Shown here: positions 57,272 to 64,000 of the stretch, in pieces | Position numbering within the stretch: the stretch's first letter is position 1 | Layout: every line of letters begins with the position of its first letter | Assembly (NCBI RefSeq): GCF_013375555.1 | Contig: NZ_JABXWB010000001.1 | Location: 1,612,001 to 1,676,000, forward strand | Reading direction: 5' to 3' | From: Sphingobium sp. EM0848 | GTDB taxonomy: Bacteria; Pseudomonadota; Alphaproteobacteria; Sphingomonadales; Sphingomonadaceae | DNA length: 64,000 nt | The notes under the pieces: model-generated | Seen by the model: the letters and a program-made list of their open reading frames with translations, nothing else | Told to the model about the DNA's origin: nothing | The model's database searches: none | Made by a program: the position numbers and the translations under genes

Positions 57272-57289
57272 CTTACAGGGGGCTGTAAG
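57272..57289. promoter_or_regulatory. Perfect palindrome CTTACAG-N4-CTGTAAG before the sugar transferase
   Basis: Two exact 7-base inverted arms around GGGG, centred about 61 bases upstream of the sugar transferase ATG. A plausible dimer-binding site, for example for an activator of the exopolysaccharide operon. I found no matching sigma-54 -24/-12 element beside it. Confidence 0.4.
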
Positions 57290-57366
57290 GAAATCCGACA
57301 TGCCGTCACAATGCACGACAATCGCAAAGAATTTCTGAACAGGGGATTTTGGCGTGATGCCCGGCG

Positions 57367-57639
57367 TCAATCGCGATTCTGGATCGCGTCCGCCGCGTTC
57401 TTCGCTGCATTGCTGACCACGCGTGCGGCGCTGTCGGGCGCTTCGGTAACTGCGTTCAGGGCATCGGCCTGCCGGTCAGTGTTGTCCTTGGTGGCATAAA
57501 AAAAGCCAATCGCCAGTATCAGGGCGATCGCCACGAGAACGAAAATGATAAAACTGCCGCGCGACCGGCCCGCCACCGGGGTCGGCTCGTTCGCATCCTT
57601 GAATGGAATGGGGGATTCGCTTCTTCGATCCTCGACCAT
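57367..57639 (-). CDS. Small single-pass membrane protein next to ecfG
   Basis: A 90-residue protein: polar N-terminus, one helix (FIIFVLVAIALILAIGFFYA) and a periplasmic tail rich in Ala, Asp and Asn (DALNAVTEAPDSAARVVSNAAKNAADAIQ). Unknown function, comparable proteins in other sphingomonads. A good ribosome site (AAGGAG) precedes ATG 57639. It follows ecfG by 52 bases on the same strand, so it may be part of the stress operon. Confidence 0.75.
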   Translation of the reverse strand: MVEDRRSESPIPFKDANEPTPVAGRSRGSFIIFVLVAIALILAIGFFYATKDNTDRQADALNAVTEAPDSAARVVSNAAKNAADAIQNRD

Positions 57640-57691
57640 TCTCCTTCTCCGGTCCTGCCAAACGAAATGGATGGCAGATTTATCATATGGA

Positions 57692-58339
57692 TCATTCCTG
57701 ATCCGGGACGTTATCTCCCTTCGCTTCCCGGCCGCGGCTCAGCCGGTCGACATCGTCCATGATCTCATCGAGTACCGCAGCATCGCTGCTGTCATGGCTG
57801 CGACGTGAAGGCAGGTCGCCATTTTCCAATATCTGCTCCAGCGCCGCCCGGCCGCGCGCGACGCGGCTCTTGATCGTGCCGACCGCCACGCCGCAGATTT
57901 CGGCGGCTTCCTCATAGGCAAAGCCGCCCGCGCCCACTAGGATCAGCGCCTCCCGCTGCGGCTGGGGCAGTTGCAGCAGGGCGCGCTGCATGTCGGACAG
58001 TTCGACATGCTTGTCCTGCCCCGCCGGCGCCGCCAGCAGGCGATCGGCCGCCAGATCATCCCAATCGCCCCGGAAACGCGAGCGGCGCATCTGGGACAGA
58101 TAATGGTTGCGCAGGATGATGAAGGTCCATGCCCGCATGTTGGTGCCGGCCTGGAAGCGCGCGCGGGCTGCCCAAGCCTTCAGCAAGGTTTCCTGAACCA
58201 GATCGTCCGCCACGTCCCGGTTGCCCGACAGCGACCGGCCAAAGGCACGAAGATGCGGAATTACCGCCGCCAACTCGCGCTTGAAATCGGCGTCGGACAG
58301 GGTTTCGCGTTCCAAATCCTGGTCCACGCTGTCGTTCAT
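57692..58339 (-). CDS. ecfG: General stress response sigma factor EcfG
   Basis: An ECF sigma factor of 215 residues and the EcfG type. Region 2: FKRELAAVIPHLRAFGRSLSGN, ADDLVQETLLKAWAA, NMRAWTFIILRN; region 4: LLQLPQPQREALILVGAGGFAYEEAAEICGVAVGTIKSRVARGR. NepR sequesters it and phosphorylated PhyR frees it; both are encoded nearby. ATG 58339 with GAGGGGG upstream is preferred to a longer frame from 58399. It reads from the consensus EcfG promoter at 58622-58646, so it is probably autoregulated. Confidence 0.93.
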   Translation of the reverse strand: MNDSVDQDLERETLSDADFKRELAAVIPHLRAFGRSLSGNRDVADDLVQETLLKAWAARARFQAGTNMRAWTFIILRNHYLSQMRRSRFRGDWDDLAADRLLAAPAGQDKHVELSDMQRALLQLPQPQREALILVGAGGFAYEEAAEICGVAVGTIKSRVARGRAALEQILENGDLPSRRSHDSSDAAVLDEIMDDVDRLSRGREAKGDNVPDQE

Positions 58340-58455
58340 GGACACAACCCCCTCATCGGCTGTCGCCCTCGCTGCATGAACCGAAGTCGTCAAAGCCATA
58401 TCTGTGCCCGTATCCTAACCCTATTCTTCTCAAGGACCAATCGCCGCGACACCAT

Positions 58456-58590
58456 TTAATGGCCCCACAGGATCGCGATCATCGCGATGATGGCGAGTGT
58501 GAGTGAAATACCAGCAACATAGCGCACCATATGCGGGGTCGAGCCAGCCATGGCTTTTTCGCCCGCAATATGTTGCTCCTGCTCCGCCAT
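58456..58590 (-). CDS. 44-residue membrane protein in the stress locus
   Basis: A very short ORF: a charged N-terminus (MAEQEQHIAGEKAMAGS) and one hydrophobic helix (YVAGISLTLAIIAMIAILWG) to the C-terminus. ATG 58590 has GGAGG eight bases upstream, and a consensus EcfG promoter lies 31 bases before the ATG. It is the first gene behind that promoter, ahead of ecfG. Size and topology recall small alphaproteobacterial oxidase subunit IV proteins, but I cannot confirm that. Likely a real small stress-induced membrane protein. Confidence 0.6.
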   Translation of the reverse strand: MAEQEQHIAGEKAMAGSTPHMVRYVAGISLTLAIIAMIAILWGH

Positions 58591-58621
58591 TGGGGGCCCC
58601 TCCAGATCGTTACGCAACAAT

Positions 58622-58646
58622 AACGCGAGTCGCGGATCGGAGTTCC
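58622..58646 (-). promoter_or_regulatory. Consensus EcfG promoter upstream of the 44-residue ORF and ecfG
   Basis: On the minus strand GGAAC (58646-58642), 16 bases, CGTT (58625-58622): an exact EcfG consensus. It suggests that EcfG activates its own gene together with the small membrane ORF. Confidence 0.75.
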
Positions 58647-58683
58647 CCTTTTTTGGCCTAATTTTCGGCGGCTAGCCCGGCAG

Positions 58684-59478
58684 TCAGGCCGGAGCGGTCG
58701 CTTCGTCGAAGAACAGGGCCTGGGAAATGGCGGCTTTTACGGTGGAACGCTGGAACGGCTTGGTGATCAGGAAAGTCGGTTCCGGCCGCTCGCCGGTCAG
58801 CAGACGCTCGGGAAAAGCGGTAATGAAGATCACCGGAACCGAAAATTCGGAAAGAATATCCTTCACCGCATCGATGCCGCTCGAATCGTCGGCCAGTTGA
58901 ATGTCGGCCAGCACCAGGCCGGGCCGTTCCGCCATCGCCTCACGCACCGCATCCTCGCGGGTGACGGCGATCGCGGTCACTTCATGGCCAAGGTCGCGGA
59001 CGATGGTTTCGATATCCATGGCGATGATCGGTTCATCCTCTATGATCAGCACCTTGGCACGGGTCTGCTCCTCAATCTCGCTCAGCGCTTCCTTCACCAG
59101 TTCCTCGACATCGTCGCTGTCGAGACCGATGAGATAGCCGACATCGTCAACCGTGAACCCCTCCAGAGCGGTCAGCAGCAGCGCCTGGCGCGGCAGCGGC
59201 GTCAGACGGGCAAGCCGCGCCTGGGCAATGGCTTCCTGCCCATCGGCGCCCGTCAGCGCCGGACCGTCGTCGAGATGGGAGGAGGACCAGATGGCATGGA
59301 ACGTCTTGTAAAGGCCAAGACGCGGGTCGACGGTAGCCGGAAATTCATCGGGCGCCGCCACAATCGCTTCCAGCGTCGCGCGAACATAAGCGTCACCATG
59401 CGCCTGGCTGCCTGTCAGCGCGCGGGCATAACGACGCAGGAAAGGAAGATGGGGGTGAAGTTGCTGACCAAGCGACAT
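58684..59478 (-). CDS. phyR: General stress response anti-anti-sigma regulator PhyR
   Basis: A 264-residue PhyR: an N-terminal sigma-factor-like domain (LPFLRRYARALTGSQAHGDAYVRATLEAIV, TPLPRQALLLTALEGFTVDDVGYLIGL) joined to a C-terminal receiver with EDE pocket at 147-149, phospho-Asp192 in VLADIQLADD, FITAFPE and Lys in FLITKPF. When phosphorylated it binds NepR and releases EcfG. Divergent from nepR across a 338-base gap. Confidence 0.95.
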   Translation of the reverse strand: MSLGQQLHPHLPFLRRYARALTGSQAHGDAYVRATLEAIVAAPDEFPATVDPRLGLYKTFHAIWSSSHLDDGPALTGADGQEAIAQARLARLTPLPRQALLLTALEGFTVDDVGYLIGLDSDDVEELVKEALSEIEEQTRAKVLIIEDEPIIAMDIETIVRDLGHEVTAIAVTREDAVREAMAERPGLVLADIQLADDSSGIDAVKDILSEFSVPVIFITAFPERLLTGERPEPTFLITKPFQRSTVKAAISQALFFDEATAPA

Positions 59479-59816
59479 CTGTTAAAATTCTCCCAGCCCA
59501 ATGGGCGCCTTGTTCCGAACCATCTGCCGGACAGGAAGGATGGATGGACGATGCCGATGTGGCAAGCCCCCTCCCCCCTTTTCAAACAGCAGGCAGCCAG
59601 GCCGCCTTTCGCTCCGCCGACATAATCGCCCCGCGTCCATTCTTTCCATCCGCAGCCGACGGGGCAAAAAATGCTTCGCCAAGGGAACCATCAAGCGACG
59701 GATTTGTTTCACTGGCGTTTGGTTTTTTCGAAAATCTTTGGGATTTTGTGTTTTCATTTTCCCCGGCGTCGAATTGACGTCATGGGCGAAAGCCGCAAGA
59801 AGAGCAGGCGGACGTG
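59479..59816. other. 338-base phyR/nepR divergent gap
   Basis: No gene is supported here. It carries an EcfG-like promoter toward nepR at 59684-59708, and its right part is notably T-rich (a run near 59730-59760), unlike the flanking GC-rich DNA. Short open frames in both directions lack ribosome sites. Confidence 0.5.
59684..59708 (+). promoter_or_regulatory. Near-consensus EcfG promoter toward nepR
   Basis: GGAAC (59684-59688), 16 bases, TGTT (59705-59708), one mismatch in the -10 from CGTT. It lies about 108 bases before the nepR start and fits the known negative feedback in which EcfG induces its own anti-sigma factor. Confidence 0.5.
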
Positions 59817-60068
59817 ATGCTGATGGCTGCAGAGGGGCGTGTTTTGGTTGCTTCAACGACGGAACGGGATGTGACGGGAGGGGACAAAAAAGATGTCAGC
59901 GCCAGCACTCCGGCTTCGCGCGTGAAGAGCAGCGTTGCACGCAAGAAACGCGTCGCCACGGCGAAGGATGACGGACAGGTGGCCAATGCCCTGCGTTCCG
60001 TCTATCAGCGCGCGGTGGAGGAAGATATTCCCTCCGAAATGCTCGACCTTCTCAGCAAGCTCGATTAG
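59817..60068 (+). CDS. nepR: Anti-sigma factor NepR
   Basis: An 83-residue NepR. The variable N-terminal half is followed by the conserved helices ALRSVYQRAVEEDIPSEMLDLLSKLD, which bind EcfG or, alternatively, PhyR. ATG 59817, GTG 59814 and ATG 59823 are possible starts; the conserved part is unaffected. It is divergent from phyR and upstream of the kinase-like gene, rather than next to ecfG. Confidence 0.9.
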   Translation: MLMAAEGRVLVASTTERDVTGGDKKDVSASTPASRVKSSVARKKRVATAKDDGQVANALRSVYQRAVEEDIPSEMLDLLSKLD

Positions 60069-60109
60069 GCCGTAAACCCGTCGAAATGTGGAGGACGGGC
60101 GGAGGGGTG

Positions 60110-60211
60110 ATGACGCAGATTGCAGAAGGCAGCGTCCCTCTTCCGCGACGGCGATCAGGCGCCTTCACGGAAATGGCTCGCTCCATTCAGCATCAGGCCT
60201 ATGGTCACTAG
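60110..60211 (+). CDS. Possible 33-codon leader ORF overlapping the kinase-like gene
   Basis: ATG 60110 follows GGAGG closely and opens a 33-codon frame (MTQIAEGSVPLPRRR...) ending at TAG 60209-60211, 11 bases inside the next gene, whose ATG 60201 has only a weak ribosome site. Translation of the leader could deliver ribosomes to that start. The peptide itself looks non-descript. May be chance. Confidence 0.3.
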   Translation: MTQIAEGSVPLPRRRSGAFTEMARSIQHQAYGH

Positions 60212-61814
60212 CCCGGAAACGCCGCCGGTGCAGAACAGCCCAGCAACGGCTGCACCATCCCTCCTGCAAAAATTGAGCCTCCTGTCGCAATCGACGGGCG
60301 TGAAGATGTTCCTCATCCTCACCCTCGCGCTCCTGCCGCTGGGGCTGATCGCGCTGGTGGCCTCGCTTCAGGCGATCCGCACCACCGATCTGGAAAAGGA
60401 AGCGTTGCTGCGTGTGGCGGTCACGCAGAGCGCGCGCCAATTGTCCGCCGATCTGGCGTCGGACCGGACCGCGCTGATGCTGACGGCCAACACATTTGCC
60501 GCGACCGGACCCGATCCGGCAATGTGCGCGCGCCTCTCGGCCTTTCTCGCCGCCCATGATCGGGGGGACGGACGCTATTATATTTACGACCGCCATGGCC
60601 GGCGGCTTTGCGGCTCGCCGCTGCCCGAACCGGAAGGGCTGACGCCGGCGCAACGCTTTTCGGGGCAGACGGTACAGTTGCTGCCCGCCGCTCAGTTTCT
60701 GGTCAACCGGGCACAAAGCGGCAATGGCGCGGTTGTCGCCCTGGCCTATTATTCGCGCTCCTATCTGGAGATGATGGCCAATCCCAGCGGCGCCTTGCAG
60801 AACCGGCGGATCAGCCTGCATCAGGGCCAGGACAGCCTGCTCATCAGCCACCCCGCCACCCTGTCGCACGGCCGCAGCACCACCCTTTCCGCCCGGCTCG
60901 ATCCGCCCGACATGATCCTCACCATGTCGCTACGCGATCCGCCGGTGACGCTGGCGCGGATGCTCTCGCTCTTCCTGCCGCTTGTCATGTGGTTCGCCGC
61001 GGCGGCGATCGGCTGGTTCGTCGTCAACCGGCTGCTCATCCGGCCGCTCGTCCTGCTGCGCCGCTCCGTCGCCGCCTATCAGCCCGGCGCGGTGCTGGAA
61101 CCGATGCGCCGCATCCGCACCCCGGCGCAGGAAATCGTCGCGCTGGGCAATACCTTCCGCGAGATCAGCGAAGATGTCGCCACCCATGAGATGGAGATGG
61201 CCGAAGGGCTGGAAACCCAGCGCAAACTGACGCGTGAGGTTCATCACCGGGTCAAGAACAACCTCCAGATCATCGCCAGCCTCATCAACCTGCACGCGCG
61301 CTCCGCCCATGACGCCGAAGCGGTCGAAGCCTATGCGACGATCCAGCGCCGGGTCGACGCGCTTTCGGTCGTCCATCGCAACCATTATGCGGAGTTGGAG
61401 GAGCATCGCGGCGTCGGTGTGCGATCCCTCATCAGCGAATTGTCGGCCAGCCTGCGCGCCACCGCACCGGCGGAAGCGCGGCGTTTCGGCATCCAGATCG
61501 ACAGCGACAATCTGCATATCAGCCAGGATGTGGCGGTGCCGATCGCCTTTCTGCTGACCGAGCTGGTGGAACTGGCCATGCTGTCCGATCCGCGCGCGGC
61601 GATGCGCATATCGGTGCAGCTGGAGGATGAGCGCGAGGATCGCGCCGTGCTGCACATCACCTCGCCCGCGTTGCGCGGATCGCCGGAGATGACCGAGCGG
61701 CTGGAGGAACGCTATGGTAGGGTGCTGACCGGCCTTTCCCGGCAACTTCGCGCGCCGCTGGAGCATGATCCCGAAAACGGAGATTATGCCATCGCCATCA
61801 CCGTGCTTCCCTGA
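60201..61814 (+). CDS. HisKA_2-type sensor kinase-like protein of the stress locus (PhyP-like)
   Basis: A 537-residue membrane protein. Helices at about 36-57 and 254-276 flank a periplasmic sensor domain of some 195 residues; a HAMP-like linker and a HisKA_2 dimerisation box follow (REVHHRVKNNLQIIASLINLHAR, His348/349). The ATP-binding half is poor: the N box reads TELVELAML with the Asn residues replaced, and no DxGxG or GxGL box is visible. That fits a phosphatase-like regulator such as PhyP, a negative regulator of PhyR in Sphingomonas, better than a kinase. ATG 60201 is used; TTG 60120 would extend it. Confidence 0.8.
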   Translation: MVTSPETPPVQNSPATAAPSLLQKLSLLSQSTGVKMFLILTLALLPLGLIALVASLQAIRTTDLEKEALLRVAVTQSARQLSADLASDRTALMLTANTFAATGPDPAMCARLSAFLAAHDRGDGRYYIYDRHGRRLCGSPLPEPEGLTPAQRFSGQTVQLLPAAQFLVNRAQSGNGAVVALAYYSRSYLEMMANPSGALQNRRISLHQGQDSLLISHPATLSHGRSTTLSARLDPPDMILTMSLRDPPVTLARMLSLFLPLVMWFAAAAIGWFVVNRLLIRPLVLLRRSVAAYQPGAVLEPMRRIRTPAQEIVALGNTFREISEDVATHEMEMAEGLETQRKLTREVHHRVKNNLQIIASLINLHARSAHDAEAVEAYATIQRRVDALSVVHRNHYAELEEHRGVGVRSLISELSASLRATAPAEARRFGIQIDSDNLHISQDVAVPIAFLLTELVELAMLSDPRAAMRISVQLEDEREDRAVLHITSPALRGSPEMTERLEERYGRVLTGLSRQLRAPLEHDPENGDYAIAITVLP

Positions 61815-61832
61815 TCGTCCGCGCCAGAGCCG

Positions 61833-63014
<1,182 letters not shown>

Positions 63015-63194
63015 TCAACCGTCCTTGCGCAACCCGTCCAACGCAATGATCGCATCGATATTAAAGCCCTCTATCCGGCGATAATTGCCAATGAAACAGA
63101 GGCAATCCGCGGACAGGCTGAGCCGCCAGGCTTCACCTTGCATATCGTGCAGCAGCAGAGTCACAAGCTGCATGTCGGTTCGGGGCGTCTTCAT
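63015..63194 (-). CDS. 59-residue protein of unknown function upstream of tgt
   Basis: A short ORF with a clear ribosome site: AAGGA five bases before ATG 63194. The product has a hydrophilic start, then MQLVTLLLHDMQGEAWRLSL and CLCFIGNYRRIEGFNIDAII, suggesting a small alpha/beta fold with three Cys-proximal hydrophobic strands. I recognise no family. It lies 51 bases upstream of tgt on the same strand and may be co-transcribed with it. Confidence 0.6.
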   Translation of the reverse strand: MKTPRTDMQLVTLLLHDMQGEAWRLSLSADCLCFIGNYRRIEGFNIDAIIALDGLRKDG

Positions 63195-63273
63195 GAAATC
63201 CTTCGTAATTAATAAAGGTTAACAAAGGCCTGTCTGCGATATCCCCCCGATTTCTTAACGGTCATTTGTGGCA

Positions 63274-63288
63274 TTAATACAACATTAA
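63274..63288. promoter_or_regulatory. Consensus CtrA-type box
   Basis: TTAA (63274-63277), seven bases, TTAA (63285-63288) followed by C: an exact match to the CtrA recognition consensus TTAA-N7-TTAA. It lies in an AT-rich intergenic stretch between the 59-residue ORF and the RpfF-like gene, about 140 bases before the latter's favoured start. Confidence 0.45.
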
Positions 63289-63430
63289 CTATATTGAATC
63301 GGATTTTTCAGCGACTTAAGCGCAACAGTGCGTAACAAAAATGGTTAACGATACCGATGCCTCTATGGGATGGTTGCATAGAAGTTGTATGAGCGTTCAT
63401 CTCAGTCCCAACGATAATTTGGGGGCGCAG

Positions 63431-64000
63431 ATGGTTGATTCTGGACAATTTAATTCGAGGCACGAACAGATAGGCGATCTCTCGCCGACGCAGCTTTCGC
63501 CGGGCGACGACGAAGCGCTCGCTGCCGCTACGGAAAGCTTTGTTTCGGCGCCACGGATCGGCCAATCGACCCTGTTCGACCTGGGCCAGATCGACGTCCG
63601 GTGGGACGCCGCAGAGGAAAGCCTGTGGGCATTCATGACGCCCACGAATCGTCCCAATTTCAGCATGCAGATGCTGCGCGACGTCGGCACCTGGTATTCG
63701 GAAACCAAAAGGCTGTTCGACTCCGGCGTATTGCCAGTCAAATATATGATCGCGGGATCGCGCTTCCCCGGCGTCTTCAACCTTGGGGGCGATCTGGAAC
63801 TGTTTGCCGGCTGCATCGAGCGGCGCGATTTGCCCAGTCTGATCAAATATGGCCATGCCTGCATCGACGTCGTCCATCGGACCTGGCGCAATGCCGACCT
63901 GCCGGTCGTATCCGTCGCGCTCGCGCAAGGCGATGCCCTGGGCGGCGGCTTTGAAGCGTTGCTCTGCTTCGACATCGTGATTGCCGAGCGCAGCGCACGC
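63431..64000 (+). CDS. RpfF-like crotonase, possible diffusible signal factor synthase (5' part)
   Basis: The first 190 codons of a crotonase-superfamily gene that runs off the window. The motif VFNLGGDLELFAGCIERRD matches the RpfF signature FNLGGDL, and AQGDALGGGFEALLCFDIVIAE matches RpfF's GNALGGGFEA oxyanion-hole loop. RpfF makes cis-2-unsaturated fatty acid signals from acyl-ACP. The first catalytic Glu of RpfF would be within or just past the visible part, so function is not proven. Start ATG 63431 has GGGGG upstream; in-frame ATGs at 63389, 63365 and 63341 are alternatives. Confidence 0.78.
   Translation, partial: MVDSGQFNSRHEQIGDLSPTQLSPGDDEALAAATESFVSAPRIGQSTLFDLGQIDVRWDAAEESLWAFMTPTNRPNFSMQMLRDVGTWYSETKRLFDSGVLPVKYMIAGSRFPGVFNLGGDLELFAGCIERRDLPSLIKYGHACIDVVHRTWRNADLPVVSVALAQGDALGGGFEALLCFDIVIAERSAR

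Noticed and set aside
53845..57288. A 1147-codon open frame on the plus strand
   Set aside because: It lies antisense to prsK and the sugar transferase. Its product is Arg/Gln/His-rich low-complexity sequence, the usual mirror of GC-rich coding DNA, with no domain.
57220..57366. Sigma-54 promoter for the sugar transferase/prsK/prsR operon
   Set aside because: The best minus-strand GG/GC pair near 57256-57270 has a spacing of 11, not 10, and a poor flanking match.

Overview
The window is a GC-rich chromosomal segment of an alphaproteobacterium, most likely a member of the Sphingomonadaceae (Sphingobium/Sphingomonas type). This rests on gene content: DUF2794, DUF5818, the PhyR/NepR/EcfG stress cascade, RegB/RegA, a DUF3035 lipoprotein, intracellular PHB depolymerase, PrsK/PrsR, and several small proteins typical of the group. 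Genes are densely packed with many 1-11 base start/stop overlaps. I see no insertion sequence, phage, CRISPR array or rRNA. One tRNA (Gly, anticodon CCC, CCA tail encoded) is present.

Layout. 1-4.6 kb: the 3' end of a cytochrome bo3-type ubiquinol oxidase operon (cyoB', cyoC, cyoD), a SURF1 factor, then regB and regA, all overlapping, so the redox two-component system is apparently co-transcribed with the oxidase. 4.6-12.3 kb: tRNA-Gly, a PAS/histidine kinase/receiver hybrid behind a consensus EcfG promoter, a hydrolase, nitronate monooxygenase, DUF2794, serine acetyltransferase, a TauE-type exporter, oxyR, moaE, moaD. 12.3-24 kb: pgsA, an LplT-like MFS protein, a class A PBP, a membrane protein, a NifU-like protein, a KefB-type antiporter, DUF423, a Zur-like regulator, dxs and an SRPBCC/ArsR pair with its own operators. 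24-34 kb: a long leftward housekeeping run (purE-purK-folA-ribF-ileS, then lspA and a DUF3035 lipoprotein), gpmA, and sppA rightward. 34-43.4 kb: PepSY/PhoPQ-like/DUF454 operon, phaZ, a GST, a glutamine amidotransferase, acnA, and small sphingomonad proteins.

43.5-48.1 kb is a copper island: a leftward operon of a CnrY-like anti-sigma factor, a CnrX-like periplasmic metal sensor, an ECF sigma factor, copA and copB, with copC divergent. The divergent intergenic region carries two copies of one bipartite promoter-like motif (GAGGG-N15-GCGTATC), one facing each way, which suggests both arms answer to the ECF factor. 48-57 kb: a hydroxyacid dehydrogenase, an SH3 protein, a POT transporter, a nitroreductase, a GntR regulator, then prsR, prsK and a sugar transferase of the exosortase/PEP-CTERM exopolysaccharide type, with no exosortase in view.

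57-62 kb is the general stress response locus: a small membrane protein, ecfG, a 44-residue membrane ORF behind a consensus EcfG promoter, phyR, and divergently nepR and a histidine-kinase-like protein whose ATP-binding domain looks degenerate (compare PhyP, a negative regulator of PhyR). The window closes with tgt, a 59-residue ORF, and the 5' part of an RpfF-like crotonase (the diffusible-signal-factor synthase family) with a CtrA-type box upstream.
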